64,000 bases of DNA from VAZQ01 sp963753575 (GTDB lineage: Bacteria > Pseudomonadota > Alphaproteobacteria > Rhizobiales > Xanthobacteraceae). Within the stretch, counting starts at the first letter, position 1; each line of letters begins with the position of its first letter. Shown in pieces: positions 16,464 through 25,569 of the stretch. The position numbers and the translations under genes are program-made. The notes under the pieces are model-generated. The model saw nothing but the letters and a program-made list of their open reading frames with translations, was not told the DNA's origin and did not search any database. The stretch is from the NCBI GenBank assembly GCA_963753575.1, contig CAVWCR010000001.1, forward strand, positions 62,001-126,000, given 5' to 3'.

Positions 16464-17426
16464 ATGACCAAGCTACTGCTGGCCGCGATGCTGGCCGTTG
16501 CGGGTGTTGCGAGCGCTGCGGCGCAGTCGTTTCCAACCAAGCCGATCACGATCATCGTGCCATTTGCGGCCGGCGGCCCGTCCGATGCGCTGGCGCGCAT
16601 CCTGGGCGATCGGATGAAAACGACGCTTGGCCAGTCGCTGCTGGTCGAGAACGTGACCGGCGCCGGTGGATCGATCGGGGTTGGTCGTGCGGTGCACTCC
16701 GCGCCCGATGGCTATACCATCAGCTTCGGCCATCTCGGCACTCACGTGTTCAATGGCGCCATCTATCCGCTGTCGTACGACATGCTGACCGATCTCGAGC
16801 CGGTCGTGCTCCTGCCCAGCAATCCGATGGTCGTGGTCAGCCGCAACACGCTGCCGGCGAAAACCTTCCAGGAGCTGATCGCCTGGATCAAGGCGAACCG
16901 GGCGACGGCAGGCACCGCCGGGGCGGGATCCGGATCGCATATCGGCGGGGTCTATCTGCAGACGCTCACCGGCGTGAACCTGCAGTATGTGCCCTATCGC
17001 GGCACCGGACCGGCGATGACAGATCTCGTTGCCGGCCAGATCGACATCATTGTCGATCAGGTGTCGAACTCGATGCAGCAGATCCGCAGCGGCAATATTC
17101 GCCCCTATGCGATCACCGACAGCAAGCGGCTCGCGGCGGCGCCAAACATTCCGACCGCGGAGGAAGCCGGATTGCCAGGATTCCACATGACGCTGTGGTC
17201 GGCGCTTTGGGTGCCGAAGGGCACGCCGAAGGACATTATCGCCAAGCTCAACGCGTCGGTGGTGGAGGCGCTGGCCGATCCGGCGGTCAAGAAGCGGCTC
17301 AACGATCTCGGTCTCGAAGTTCCGCCGCGCGAGAAATTGACGCCCGAAGCGCTCGGCGCCTGGCACAAGGCCGAGGTTGCCAAGTGGTGGCCGATCATCA
17401 AGAAGGCCGGCGTCAAGGCGAATTGA
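16464..17426 (+). CDS. Classical Bug/TctC tripartite tricarboxylate receptor
   Basis: 320 residues with a signal peptide ending ASAAAQ. It is a textbook Bug protein: 'FPTKPITIIVPFAAGG' at the mature N-terminus, 'GQSLLVENVTGAGGSIG', 'APDGYTISFG', 'YVPYRGTGPAMTDLVAGQID' and 'WVPKGTPKDIIAKLN'. Bug receptors bind carboxylated ligands through two waters between the lobes. An AGGACGTC site precedes the ATG, 33 bases after threonine synthase, so cotranscription is possible. No TctA/TctB is present. It differs clearly in sequence from the six 'EQFY'-type paralogues in this window. Confidence 0.9.
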   Translation: MTKLLLAAMLAVAGVASAAAQSFPTKPITIIVPFAAGGPSDALARILGDRMKTTLGQSLLVENVTGAGGSIGVGRAVHSAPDGYTISFGHLGTHVFNGAIYPLSYDMLTDLEPVVLLPSNPMVVVSRNTLPAKTFQELIAWIKANRATAGTAGAGSGSHIGGVYLQTLTGVNLQYVPYRGTGPAMTDLVAGQIDIIVDQVSNSMQQIRSGNIRPYAITDSKRLAAAPNIPTAEEAGLPGFHMTLWSALWVPKGTPKDIIAKLNASVVEALADPAVKKRLNDLGLEVPPREKLTPEALGAWHKAEVAKWWPIIKKAGVKAN

Positions 17427-18651
17427 GCGCCGGCGTCGCCGCCATGCGCACGTAGTATCGGCGCAGCACCAGCGTGCCCACCACTGCCAGATTCAGCAGG
17501 TTGGAGCCGACGCCGGCCGCGAATGCGGGCGCGTAGTAGCCGAAATGGTCGTACAGGATGCCGGCAAACCAGGTGCCGGTTGCCATGCCGCTGCCGCTGA
17601 GCAGGAGCAGGATAGGCACCCGCCAGCTGGCCTCGCGTGCCGGGAAATATTCACGGATCGCCAGCACATAGGCCGGGATCAACGCGCTGAAGCCGACCCC
17701 AAAGGCACCCGCGACCGTGAACAGCCCGGACTCGTCCTGCGTCACCACGAAACCGGTCATGGCGGCCGCTTGCAGCATGGAGCTGATCATGAGCGTCAGC
17801 AGTCCGCCGATGCGGTCGGAGATCGCGCCCCAGACCTGGCGGCTGAGAAATCCGGCGCCCAAGAGCAGCGACAGCATGGCGGCGCCGCGCGTCGCCGAGA
17901 TGCCGAGGTCGGAGCAGAATGCCACCAGATGGGCCTGCGGCATCGACATGGTCACGCAGCACAGGAACGCGGCGGCGGCGAGCATCCCGAACACGAGGTT
18001 CGCCGGCCAGCCGAAGACCTTCGGCGTCGCGGTGGTCGCCCTGGTGCTACCGCTTGCGGCGGCGGGAGGCTCCGGCGGTGGCCGCAGGAACAGCAGGGCG
18101 AGCGGCGTGATCAACGCCAGCGCGAACAGGCCATACGCGATCATGGTCACCCGCCAGCCCGCCAACGCAATGGCGCGCTCGAAGATCGGCGGCCAGATCG
18201 CGCCGGCCGCGTAGCCGCCGCTGGAGATCAAGGCGAGCGCCGAGCCGCGTCGCCGGTCGAACCAGCGGCTGACATAGACGAGGAGCGGCGCGTTGAGCCC
18301 GGCATTGCCGAGGAGGCCCATGAACACGCCGTGACCGACATAGAGCTGCCAAGTCTGGCCGAGCGTCGAGATGAACAGCCCAAGACAGATCGACACCGCG
18401 CCGACGATCACGGTCCAGCGAACGCCGAAGCGCTCGGCGATGCGGCCCATCGCGATGCCGCCGACCGACGAGCCGAGCCAGGCGAGCGAGTTGGCAAGCG
18501 ATGGCGCCGAGCGCGCGCCGCCGAGGTCGGCCGCAATGGATTTCAGTCCGACCGCCGTGATCCAGAGCGCGCCGAACGACAGCGACAAGATCGTGACTGC
18601 AACGGCGGCCACGACCCACGAGGTGCGCGTCTCTAAGCTCGATGCAGTCAC
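17413..18651 (-). CDS. MFS permease
   Basis: 412 residues from a GTG at 18651; about 12 hydrophobic helices with a central cytoplasmic loop at residues 195-215. 'GGIAMGRIAERFGVRWTVIVG' between helices 2 and 3 is the MFS signature, and 'SRQVWGAISDRIGGLLTLM' is its repeat in the second half. Overall it resembles the oxalate/formate-type or monocarboxylate MFS permeases often found next to Bug receptors. It is convergent with the Bug gene, overlapping it by 14 bases. Confidence 0.85.
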   Translation of the reverse strand: MTASSLETRTSWVVAAVAVTILSLSFGALWITAVGLKSIAADLGGARSAPSLANSLAWLGSSVGGIAMGRIAERFGVRWTVIVGAVSICLGLFISTLGQTWQLYVGHGVFMGLLGNAGLNAPLLVYVSRWFDRRRGSALALISSGGYAAGAIWPPIFERAIALAGWRVTMIAYGLFALALITPLALLFLRPPPEPPAAASGSTRATTATPKVFGWPANLVFGMLAAAAFLCCVTMSMPQAHLVAFCSDLGISATRGAAMLSLLLGAGFLSRQVWGAISDRIGGLLTLMISSMLQAAAMTGFVVTQDESGLFTVAGAFGVGFSALIPAYVLAIREYFPAREASWRVPILLLLSGSGMATGTWFAGILYDHFGYYAPAFAAGVGSNLLNLAVVGTLVLRRYYVRMAATPALNSP

Positions 18652-18735
18652 GTCGATCCCGGCAGGTTCACGTGAGAGAGAAGTTGCAGGCCTGCGATGC
18701 CCGCAGCGTGCCCATCCGGGCTACGACGGCGCGCC

Positions 18736-19713
18736 TCAGGCCGCAAGCCCTGCTTCGAGCTTGGTGTAGAGCGGATTGTCGCGCGCGAACACGTAGCCGA
18801 TGTCGGCGACCGTGACGGCTTCGGCTCCCTGCTCACGCAGGAAGTCCGCGAGCGCGTGCACCTCGCCGGGCGGGCAGTGCAGCGTCACCATGCCGGATGC
18901 GGTCGCGTTGCCGAACGGCGAGATGGCGCCGAAGCGGTCGCGCGCCTGCGCGTGCAGGGCATCGTTGCTTTCGCCAAAGCGGGCGCGCACCTCGCGAAAC
19001 GCGCGGCCGAGCGCTTCGGCCGCAAGACGATCGAGCACGAGGCGCGCCGCCGCACGCTCGCTCTCGCCCCAGTTCGCCGTGCGCGCCGCGACCAGGTTGG
19101 CCTGCGAGCGCAGGATCACGCCGTCGTCGATCACCTTCAGTGCGTTGGCGGCGAGCGTTGCGCCGGTGGTGGTGATGTCGACGATCAGTTCGGCGGTGCC
19201 GGCGGCCGGCGCGCCCTCGGTCGCGCCGGAGCTCGCCACGATGCGATAGTCGGTCACGCCGTGCGCGGAGAAGAAGTCGCGCGTCAGGTTGATGTATTTG
19301 GTGGCGACGCGGAGCTTGCGGTTGTGCCGCAGCCGGAACGCGGTCGCTACGTCATCGAGATCGGTCATCGAATAGACGTCGATCCAGGCTTGCGGCACCG
19401 CCACCACCACGTTGGCGTGCCCGAAGCCGAGGCCGTCGATCAGGATGACTTTGCTGTCGGCGTCGGGGATCATCTCCCGCACCAGGTCTTCGCCGGTGAC
19501 CCCGAAATGCACCATGCCCTGGCCCAGGAGCTCGGTGATCTCGGCCGCCGAGAGAAACGCCACCTCCACGCCGGGCACGCCCGCGATCGTCCCGCGATAG
19601 TCGCGCGCGCCGCGCGGCTTCACGAGCTCGAGGCCTGCGCCCGCGAAAAAGCGCGCGGCGTTCTCCTGCAGCCGTCCCTTGGCCGGCACCGCGATGATGA
19701 ACGGTGTGCTCAT
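18736..19713 (-). CDS. hisG: ATP phosphoribosyltransferase catalytic subunit
   Basis: 325 residues; first step of histidine synthesis (ATP + PRPP). 'IIAVPAKGRLQENAARFF' begins the protein, and 'SSGATEGAPAAGTAELIVDITTTGATL' contains the PRPP-binding loop (E-x-x-x-x-x-x-A-D/E-x-I-V-D-x-x-x-T-G). It is translationally coupled to hisZ (ATGA, 19710-19713), as expected for a HisG that works with the HisZ regulatory subunit. At 325 residues it is much longer than typical HisZ-dependent HisG (about 210), a length I associate with rhizobial hisG; the extra C-terminal part is not an obvious ACT domain. Confidence 0.92.
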   Translation of the reverse strand: MSTPFIIAVPAKGRLQENAARFFAGAGLELVKPRGARDYRGTIAGVPGVEVAFLSAAEITELLGQGMVHFGVTGEDLVREMIPDADSKVILIDGLGFGHANVVVAVPQAWIDVYSMTDLDDVATAFRLRHNRKLRVATKYINLTRDFFSAHGVTDYRIVASSGATEGAPAAGTAELIVDITTTGATLAANALKVIDDGVILRSQANLVAARTANWGESERAAARLVLDRLAAEALGRAFREVRARFGESNDALHAQARDRFGAISPFGNATASGMVTLHCPPGEVHALADFLREQGAEAVTVADIGYVFARDNPLYTKLEAGLAA

Positions 19714-20864
19714 GGCGCACCCGCGCAGGCGGCGAGCCGCTCGATCCAGGCCGCAAAGCCGACGGCCGGTATCGGGGTTGCGCTGCCGAGCCGGGTGAGC
19801 AGCCCGTCGTAGCGTCCGCCGGCAACCAGCTGGCCCGCTGAACGTCCCGCCGGATCATAAAGCTCGAACACGAAGCCCGTGTAATAGTCGAGGCCGCGGC
19901 CGAATGCGGTCGAGAACTTGATGCGACGAACGTCGACCCCGCGCGCGGCGAGAAAGCCGGTGCGGCTCTCGAACAGGTCGAGCGCGGCATCGAGCTTGAG
20001 ACCGCCGTCCTTCGCGACCTTGCGCAATTCCGCAGCCGCATCGTCAGGCTCGCCCGCAATGGTGAGGAAGCGCTCGATCAGCGCATGCGTTTCGCGCGGC
20101 AGCGAGGTCTGGGCTCCGAGCGCGGCCTGTTCGAGAAAGCGATCCGCGATCTCGCCGACCGAGCGGCCGCCGACCGCCGAGATGCCGGCGATCGACAGCA
20201 GGTCGGTCACCAGCGCGTGGGCACCTTTCGGATCGGAGCCCGCGAGCGCGGCGAGCACGCCCTGATATTCGGGCCGTGCATGCGACGCGCTGATGGTCAG
20301 CCGGTCGAGGTCCTGCGCGAGCGTGGTCTTGTGGTTGAAGTCCTTGATCAGGCGCCGCTTCCAGGCCGGCGCCAGATCGAGCGCAGCGACCAGCGCGGCA
20401 AACAGCCCGACGTCGCCGATCCGGATGTCCGGGTTTGGCACGCCGTAGTGCGCCGTGGCGTCGAGACCGAGCGTGAGCATCTCGGCGTCGGCGGCCGCAG
20501 TGTCCGAGCGTCCGAACGATTCGATGCCGGCCTGCAGGAACTCGCTCGACTCCGGCGCGCGATGGCGAAAGACCTGCCCGAGGTAGCAAAACCCGCGCGC
20601 CCTACCGGCATTCGCCGACGCCAGATAATCGCGCGAGACCGGAATGGTGAGATCAGGCCGCAGGCAGAGCTCGCGGCCCTGCGGGTCGGTGGTCAAGAAC
20701 ATCCGCTTACGGATGTCCTCGCCTGACAAGTCGAGAAACGGCTCCGCGGGCTGCAGCATCGCGGGCGCAATCCGGGTGTAGCCGGCGCGCTCGAACGAGG
20801 CGACGAGCGCATCGGCGCGCGCCTCACGCGCGCCCGCTCCGGACCTTGCTGCTGCACTCGTCAT
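19710..20864 (-). CDS. hisZ: ATP phosphoribosyltransferase regulatory subunit HisZ
   Basis: 384 residues, a catalytically inactive histidyl-tRNA synthetase paralogue that regulates HisG. Class II synthetase elements are visible: motif 2-like 'RGFCYLGQVFRHRAPESSEFLQAGIESFG' near residue 90-115 and 'STAFGRGLDYYTGFVFELY' with 'VAGGRYDGLLTRLG' in the C-terminal half. The anticodon-binding domain of true HisRS is absent, which fits HisZ. It comes first in the hisZ-hisG pair. hisS is not visible in the window. Confidence 0.9.
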   Translation of the reverse strand: MTSAAARSGAGAREARADALVASFERAGYTRIAPAMLQPAEPFLDLSGEDIRKRMFLTTDPQGRELCLRPDLTIPVSRDYLASANAGRARGFCYLGQVFRHRAPESSEFLQAGIESFGRSDTAAADAEMLTLGLDATAHYGVPNPDIRIGDVGLFAALVAALDLAPAWKRRLIKDFNHKTTLAQDLDRLTISASHARPEYQGVLAALAGSDPKGAHALVTDLLSIAGISAVGGRSVGEIADRFLEQAALGAQTSLPRETHALIERFLTIAGEPDDAAAELRKVAKDGGLKLDAALDLFESRTGFLAARGVDVRRIKFSTAFGRGLDYYTGFVFELYDPAGRSAGQLVAGGRYDGLLTRLGSATPIPAVGFAAWIERLAACAGAP

Positions 20865-21020
20865 GGGTAGGCCGTTACACGTTAAGCCTGTGGCGGCAGC
20901 GCTTTAGCACGGGCCGGTTACGATTTCGATGCCGTTGCGCCGCTGAGATGAAGGGCTTCGCTCACCATGCCGGCAAGGCGGATTGCGGGCGTGGTTCGTG
21001 GACGAGGTTCGTGGACGTGG

Positions 21021-21773
21021 TTAACGCCAATCTCCCAGCACGGCCGCAACCAGCGCAAGCGCCGCGACCGCGGCCGTATCGGCGCGCAGGATGCGCGGCC
21101 CGAGCGCGAGCCGTACGACATTGCTGGCCTGCAGGAGCGCTGACCGCTCGTCCTCCGCAAACCCCCCTTCCGGTCCCACCAGTACCGCGAGCGGGCTGGC
21201 GCCGGACTTGGGCCGCGCCGCCGCGAGCGCGGCCACGGGGTCCTTCAGTTCGGCGTCCTCGTCGCAGAAGACGATGAGGCGCGAATTGTCACGCTCGGCC
21301 AGCATGTGGTCGAAGCTGATCGGAGCGCCGATCTCGGGCAGCGTCAGGATGCCGCACTGCTCGGCGGCCTCGATGGCGTTTGCCCGCATCCGGTCGAGAT
21401 TGACGCGCGCGACCTGGGTATGCCGCGTCAATACCGGTTGCAGGCGGGACGCGCCCAGTTCCACCGCCTTCTGCACCATGTAGTCGAGGCGCGCATGCTT
21501 GAGCGGCGCAAAAAGGTAGTGGAGGTCAGTTGCTGGCGTCTGGGAGCGCGCTTGCTCGCCCACCTGCAGCGACAGCGCCCGTCTTGCGCCGCCTGCGAGC
21601 GCCGCGCGCCATTCGCCGTCGCGGCCATTGAACGCCAGGACCGCCTCGCCGGCCTTGAGGCGCAGCACATTACGCAAATAGTTGGTTTGCGCCGGGTCGA
21701 GGGTCAGGGTTCGGCCGCCGCCCAGCGGTGCGTCGATAAACAGCCGTGGCGTGCGGAAATCGTAGCGTGGCAT
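21021..21773 (-). CDS. rsmE: 16S rRNA m3U1498 methyltransferase
   Basis: 250 residues from ATG 21773 (MPRYDFRTPRLF). N-terminal PUA-like part 'YLRNVLRLKAGEAVLAFNG', then a SPOUT knot: 'FAPLKHARLDYMVQKAVELGASRLQPVLT', 'EQCGILTLPEI', 'VLVGPEGGFAEDERSAL' and 'VRLALGPRILRADTAAVAAL'. The last three form the SAM-binding trefoil knot of RsmE, which methylates U1498 of 16S rRNA in the assembled 30S subunit. It is divergent from the exported-protein/ubiA pair, as in related genomes. Confidence 0.93.
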   Translation of the reverse strand: MPRYDFRTPRLFIDAPLGGGRTLTLDPAQTNYLRNVLRLKAGEAVLAFNGRDGEWRAALAGGARRALSLQVGEQARSQTPATDLHYLFAPLKHARLDYMVQKAVELGASRLQPVLTRHTQVARVNLDRMRANAIEAAEQCGILTLPEIGAPISFDHMLAERDNSRLIVFCDEDAELKDPVAALAAARPKSGASPLAVLVGPEGGFAEDERSALLQASNVVRLALGPRILRADTAAVAALALVAAVLGDWR

Positions 21774-21937
21774 CAGCACCCACCTCGGGAACCGGCCGCG
21801 GCAGAGCGACTCGGGGGAGCGGAATTAATGATTTGCCGTGTTATCGCCCAATTAAAAAGCCTGATATTGTGGCGGGGCGGACGATCACGAGCGAATCGCC
21901 GGTATGGGTGAATCGCTCGGGTAAAGGAGGACGAGCC

Positions 21938-22474
21938 ATGTCGGTCTGCCGGGCCCTTTCGCTCGTAGCCCTGCTAGCCGCCGTTCCGGTTGCGGCCCAT
22001 GCGCAGTTCGGCGGTATGCCCGGGATGCCGGGCAGTGTACCGAGGGGTGGAGGTTTTGGCGCGCCGCCCGTAGCAGGGCCGCCGCCGGCGTGCAAGCAGC
22101 TTCTGACGCTGCGCGACGAGACCCAGAAGCACGGTATGGCCATCCAGAAGGCCAACCACCGCAAGGCGACGGTGCAGGAAGCTTGCAAGCTGTTTCGGGC
22201 CTACCTGTCCAGCGAGGCCAAGTTCATCAAGGGACTTGAGGAGAACAGCCAGACGTGCGGCGTTCCGGGTGATGTCATCAAACAGGCCAAGGATGGTCAC
22301 GCCAAGGCGTCGCAGATCGGAAAACAGGTCTGTGATGCGGCTGCCCAGGGGGCACGTCCCGCCGGGCCCAGCCTGAGCGATGCGCTGGGCGTTGGTCCGG
22401 TCATGCCGACGGACACTTCCAAGTCGAGCGGCGGGGCCTTCGACACGCTCTCCGGCAACGTCCTTTCAAGATGA
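21938..22474 (+). CDS. Conserved exported protein of unknown function
   Basis: 178 residues from ATG 21938, with a perfect AAAGGAGG eight bases upstream. Signal peptide ends AAHAQ. A Gly/Pro/Met segment (about 28-55) is followed by a helical domain with three conserved Cys: 'PPACKQLLTLRDETQKHG', 'ATVQEACKLFRAYLSSEAKFIKGLEENSQTCGV', and a further Cys in 'GKQVCDAA'. The Cys pattern suggests a disulfide-stabilised periplasmic helical bundle. I recognise it as widespread in Bradyrhizobium relatives but of no known role. It is coupled to ubiA by an ATGA overlap at 22471-22474. Confidence 0.75.
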   Translation: MSVCRALSLVALLAAVPVAAHAQFGGMPGMPGSVPRGGGFGAPPVAGPPPACKQLLTLRDETQKHGMAIQKANHRKATVQEACKLFRAYLSSEAKFIKGLEENSQTCGVPGDVIKQAKDGHAKASQIGKQVCDAAAQGARPAGPSLSDALGVGPVMPTDTSKSSGGAFDTLSGNVLSR

Positions 22475-23403
22475 CCGGCGCGGCCGGACGCGTCGCTGAT
22501 TCAACCGGAAACTGGGTCGACACGCTCGCACCGGCGCAAGCGCGACCTTACCTGCGTCTCGCCCGCCTCGACCGTCCGATCGGGTCGTGGCTTTTGCTGC
22601 TGCCGTGCTGGTGGTCCTCGGGCCTGGCCGCGGTCAGCGCCCATGAGCAGGTCAATCTCTGGCACGTGGCTCTGTTCTTCATCGGCGCCTTTGCGATGCG
22701 CGGGGCCGGCTGCACCTGGAACGACATTGTGGATCGCGACCTGGACTGCCGCGTCGAGCGTACGCGCTCGCGCCCGATCCCATCCGGGCAGGTCAGCGTT
22801 GCGGGCGCATCTGCCTTCCTGGTGCTGCAGGCGCTCGTCGGCCTCGCGGTGCTCGTCCAGTTCAATCGCTTTGCGATCCTTGCCGGCATCGCATCGCTCG
22901 CGGTGGTGGCGGTCTATCCGTTCATGAAGCGGTTTACTTATTGGCCGCAGATCGGATTGGGCTTGGCGTTTTCCTGGGGCGCATTGATGGGTTGGGCGGC
23001 GGCGTTCGGACGCCTCGATGGGCCGGCCTTTCTGCTCTATGCCGGCTCGATCGCCTGGGTGATCGGCTACGACACGATCTATGCCCACCAGGATCGCGAG
23101 GACGATGCCCTGATCGGCGTCAAGTCGACCGCGCTGCTCTTTGCCGAGCACACCAAGCCAATGCTTGCCGTCTGCTACACGCTGGCGGTGGCGCTGCTTG
23201 CGGTCGCCGGCTGGAGCGCCGGGGCAGGACTCGTGTTCTCGCTCGGGCTCTTGGCCTTCGCGGCCCATCTATCATGGCAACTCAACCGTCTCGACATTGC
23301 CGATCCGGCGAATTGTCTTGTCGTGTTCAAGTCGAATCGCGACGCCGGGCTGATCCTGTTTGCGGCGCTGGCGCTGCAAGCGGCGGTGCTGAAATTGTCG
23401 TGA
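22471..23403 (+). CDS. ubiA: 4-hydroxybenzoate polyprenyltransferase
   Basis: 310 residues; inner-membrane enzyme attaching the polyprenyl tail to 4-hydroxybenzoate in ubiquinone synthesis. Both Asp-rich motifs are present: 'NDIVDRDLDCRVERTRSRPIPSG' (N-D-x-x-D-x-x-x-D) and 'GYDTIYAHQDREDDALIG'. About eight membrane helices can be drawn. 'RLARLDRPIGSWLLLLPCWW' at residues 30-50 is the usual N-terminal signature. Translationally coupled to the exported protein upstream; convergent with the DUF6101 gene. Confidence 0.93.
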   Translation: MTGAAGRVADSTGNWVDTLAPAQARPYLRLARLDRPIGSWLLLLPCWWSSGLAAVSAHEQVNLWHVALFFIGAFAMRGAGCTWNDIVDRDLDCRVERTRSRPIPSGQVSVAGASAFLVLQALVGLAVLVQFNRFAILAGIASLAVVAVYPFMKRFTYWPQIGLGLAFSWGALMGWAAAFGRLDGPAFLLYAGSIAWVIGYDTIYAHQDREDDALIGVKSTALLFAEHTKPMLAVCYTLAVALLAVAGWSAGAGLVFSLGLLAFAAHLSWQLNRLDIADPANCLVVFKSNRDAGLILFAALALQAAVLKLS

Positions 23404-23415
23404 CGTCGGCTGCGC

Positions 23416-24006
23416 TCAATTGCGCGCGATGATCTCGCGTTCCTCGCGATACACGGCCGGCTCCGTCGCCGTCTTGTGCACGCGTCGCCGCCGCAGCGAC
23501 AGCGTCGGCCGCCGCGCTCTGAGCGCCGAGCGCCGGCGTCGTCGCCAAGTCGGTGCCGCCACTCGAACGGCCCCGATACGGGCAAACGGCTCGCGCAGGC
23601 GGCCGTCCGTGTCGACGATCAAGAGCGGCAGGCAGAGCGCGCGCCCCCACGACTGCCATTCCGCCACAATCTCTGTGCCATCGCTGGCGCGATAGAGTGG
23701 GAGCGATAGGCCGGGATCGCGATGTTCCAGCATCACTGCGACCGCGCCGCCCTTGCTATCCTGCGGCGGCTCGATCCGGATCGCGATGCCGAGATAGGCG
23801 GCCGTTCGCACCTTGATGGCCATCTTGATGCCGCTCACGGCCCGGCGCAGCACGACATGATCGCGCGAAAGCTCGACCATGCGAATGCGTCCGTCAGCGG
23901 TCATGTCACTGACCGCAAACCGGATCGGGAGAGAGAAGGGGTCGAGCCGCTCATCACGGCTCGACCCGGCAGGTGGTACCCTGCCGACTGCTGTTTGACG
24001 CCTCAA
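23416..24006 (-). CDS. DUF6101 family protein
   Basis: 196 residues. The first 130 residues ('RLDPFSLPIRFAVSDMTADGRIRMVELSRDHVVLRRAVSGIKMAI', 'YLGIAIRIE', 'VMLEHRDPGLSLPLY', 'EWQSWGRALCLPLLIVD') match a PilZ-like or DUF6101 protein I know from Bradyrhizobium relatives. The C-terminal 50 residues are extremely Arg-rich (WRRRRRSALRARR...LRRRRVHK), which suggests nucleic-acid or membrane-surface binding. No signal peptide. It is monocistronic and convergent with ubiA. Function unknown. Confidence 0.75.
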   Translation of the reverse strand: MRRQTAVGRVPPAGSSRDERLDPFSLPIRFAVSDMTADGRIRMVELSRDHVVLRRAVSGIKMAIKVRTAAYLGIAIRIEPPQDSKGGAVAVMLEHRDPGLSLPLYRASDGTEIVAEWQSWGRALCLPLLIVDTDGRLREPFARIGAVRVAAPTWRRRRRSALRARRPTLSLRRRRVHKTATEPAVYREEREIIARN

Positions 24007-24219
24007 AGCTTACGCTCCCCGCCGGGTTATCCCCGGTCCATGTTGTCCGCCGGAAGTTCGTCCCCCGGTCGTTGCCGCAAACATGCCGCAAACACTTCGG
24101 AATCCGCTTAATGTTCCTGGTTAATCCGGGGTATCACTGGCTCTGATCTGATCCATGCTTGACGGGGCGTTGCCGCGTTTCGTCAATTTGTCCCTAATTT
24201 CCAGGAAGTTGGTGCCCCC

Positions 24220-25569
24220 ATGTCCTCGCCGTTCGACCAGACTGCCCTTGCCGACCTTGCCGAGCGCCTGGTCGCGGCGGCGCGAAAAGCTGGCGCCGAT
24301 GCGGCTGACGCCGTTGCGGTGCGCTCGATGTCGCTCTCGGTTGAAGTACGCGATGGCGCGGTCGAGGAATCGCAGCGCTCCGAAGCCGACGATGTCGGGC
24401 TGCGTGTGCTGGTCGGCCGGCGCCAGTCCGTGGTCTCGACCAACGACATCAAGGCCGACGTGGCGCAGCTTGCCGAGCGCGCCGTTGCGATGGCGAAGAT
24501 CGCACCGGAGGATCGCTTCGCCGGGCTCGCCGATCCGGCCCTGCTCGCAAAAGATCCGCCCGACCTTGATCTGGTCGATCCCGACCTACCGTCGGTGGCG
24601 TTGTTGGAGGAGCGCGCCAAGGCGGCGGAGGCCGCAGCGCTTGCGATCAAGGGCGTTACCAAATCGGAAGGCGCATCCGCGTCTGCCGGGATCGGCGGCA
24701 TGGTGCTGGCGACCAGTCACGGCTTTCGCGGCGCCTATCTGACCTCCCGTCACGGCGTAGCGATGAGCGCGATCGCGGGCGAGGGCACCGCGATGGAGCG
24801 CGATTATGATTTCTCTTCGGCGCTGCATGCCGCCGACCTTGATCCGTCCGAGCGGATCGGGCGCTCGGCGGGCGAGCGCGCCGTCGCCCGCCTCAATCCG
24901 CGCAAGGTTTCCACCAAGCGGGTTCCGATCGTCTTTGACCGGCGCATCGCTGGCGGCTTGGTCGGGCATCTGGCCAGCGCCATCAACGGCAGCGCGGTTG
25001 CGCGCAAGACCAGTTTTCTGCGCGACAAGCTCGGGCAGCAGCTGTTCAAGCCGGGCATCCGCATCATCGACGATCCGCTGCGCAAGCGCGGGCAGCGCTC
25101 GCGCCCGTTCGACGGCGAGGGCGTGGCGGGCCGTGCGCTTGCGATCGTGGATGATGGCGTGCTCAAGACCTGGCTGCTCGACTGCGCGACCGCGCGCGAG
25201 CTTGATCTCGCGACCACCGGGCACGCGCAACGCGGCGTCTCCTCGCCGCCGTCGCCGGGGCCGACCAATCTTCATCTTGAAGTGGGAGCGCGCACGCCGG
25301 AGGAGCTTGTCGCCGACATCGCCGATGGTTTCTACGTGACCGAGCTGATCGGCATGGGCGTGAACCCGGTCACCGGCGACTACAGCCGCGGCGCATCCGG
25401 ATTCTGGATCGAGAATGGTCGCCGCAGCTATCCGGTGAGCGAGGTCACGATTGCGGGCAATCTGATCGCCATGTTCGGTGCGATCGAGCCCGCCAATGAT
25501 CTCGAGTTCCGCTACGGGACCAATGCGCCAACCGTTCGTATGGAGGGCCTGACCGTTGCAGGACGCTGA
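24220..25569 (+). CDS. pmbA: TldE/PmbA metalloprotease-complex subunit
   Basis: 449 residues of the TldD/PmbA family: 'EVRDGAVEESQRSEADDVGLRVLVGRRQS' in the N-terminal domain and 'TGHAQRGVSSPPSPGPTNLHLE' and 'YSRGASGFWIENG' in the C-terminal domain. In the TldD-TldE protease TldD carries the zinc HExxxH; no such motif is visible here, which fits the TldE/PmbA partner. The complex degrades unfolded peptides and matures some RiPPs. It heads a gene string running into cysQ, DUF374, DUF4170 and waaA-lpxK, with a 14-base overlap with cysQ. Confidence 0.9.
   Translation: MSSPFDQTALADLAERLVAAARKAGADAADAVAVRSMSLSVEVRDGAVEESQRSEADDVGLRVLVGRRQSVVSTNDIKADVAQLAERAVAMAKIAPEDRFAGLADPALLAKDPPDLDLVDPDLPSVALLEERAKAAEAAALAIKGVTKSEGASASAGIGGMVLATSHGFRGAYLTSRHGVAMSAIAGEGTAMERDYDFSSALHAADLDPSERIGRSAGERAVARLNPRKVSTKRVPIVFDRRIAGGLVGHLASAINGSAVARKTSFLRDKLGQQLFKPGIRIIDDPLRKRGQRSRPFDGEGVAGRALAIVDDGVLKTWLLDCATARELDLATTGHAQRGVSSPPSPGPTNLHLEVGARTPEELVADIADGFYVTELIGMGVNPVTGDYSRGASGFWIENGRRSYPVSEVTIAGNLIAMFGAIEPANDLEFRYGTNAPTVRMEGLTVAGR

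Noticed and set aside
17377..18636. 419-codon open frame antisense to the MFS gene
   Set aside because: Shadow frame of the MFS gene; translation is Arg/Gln/Ala-rich without hydrophobic or catalytic pattern.
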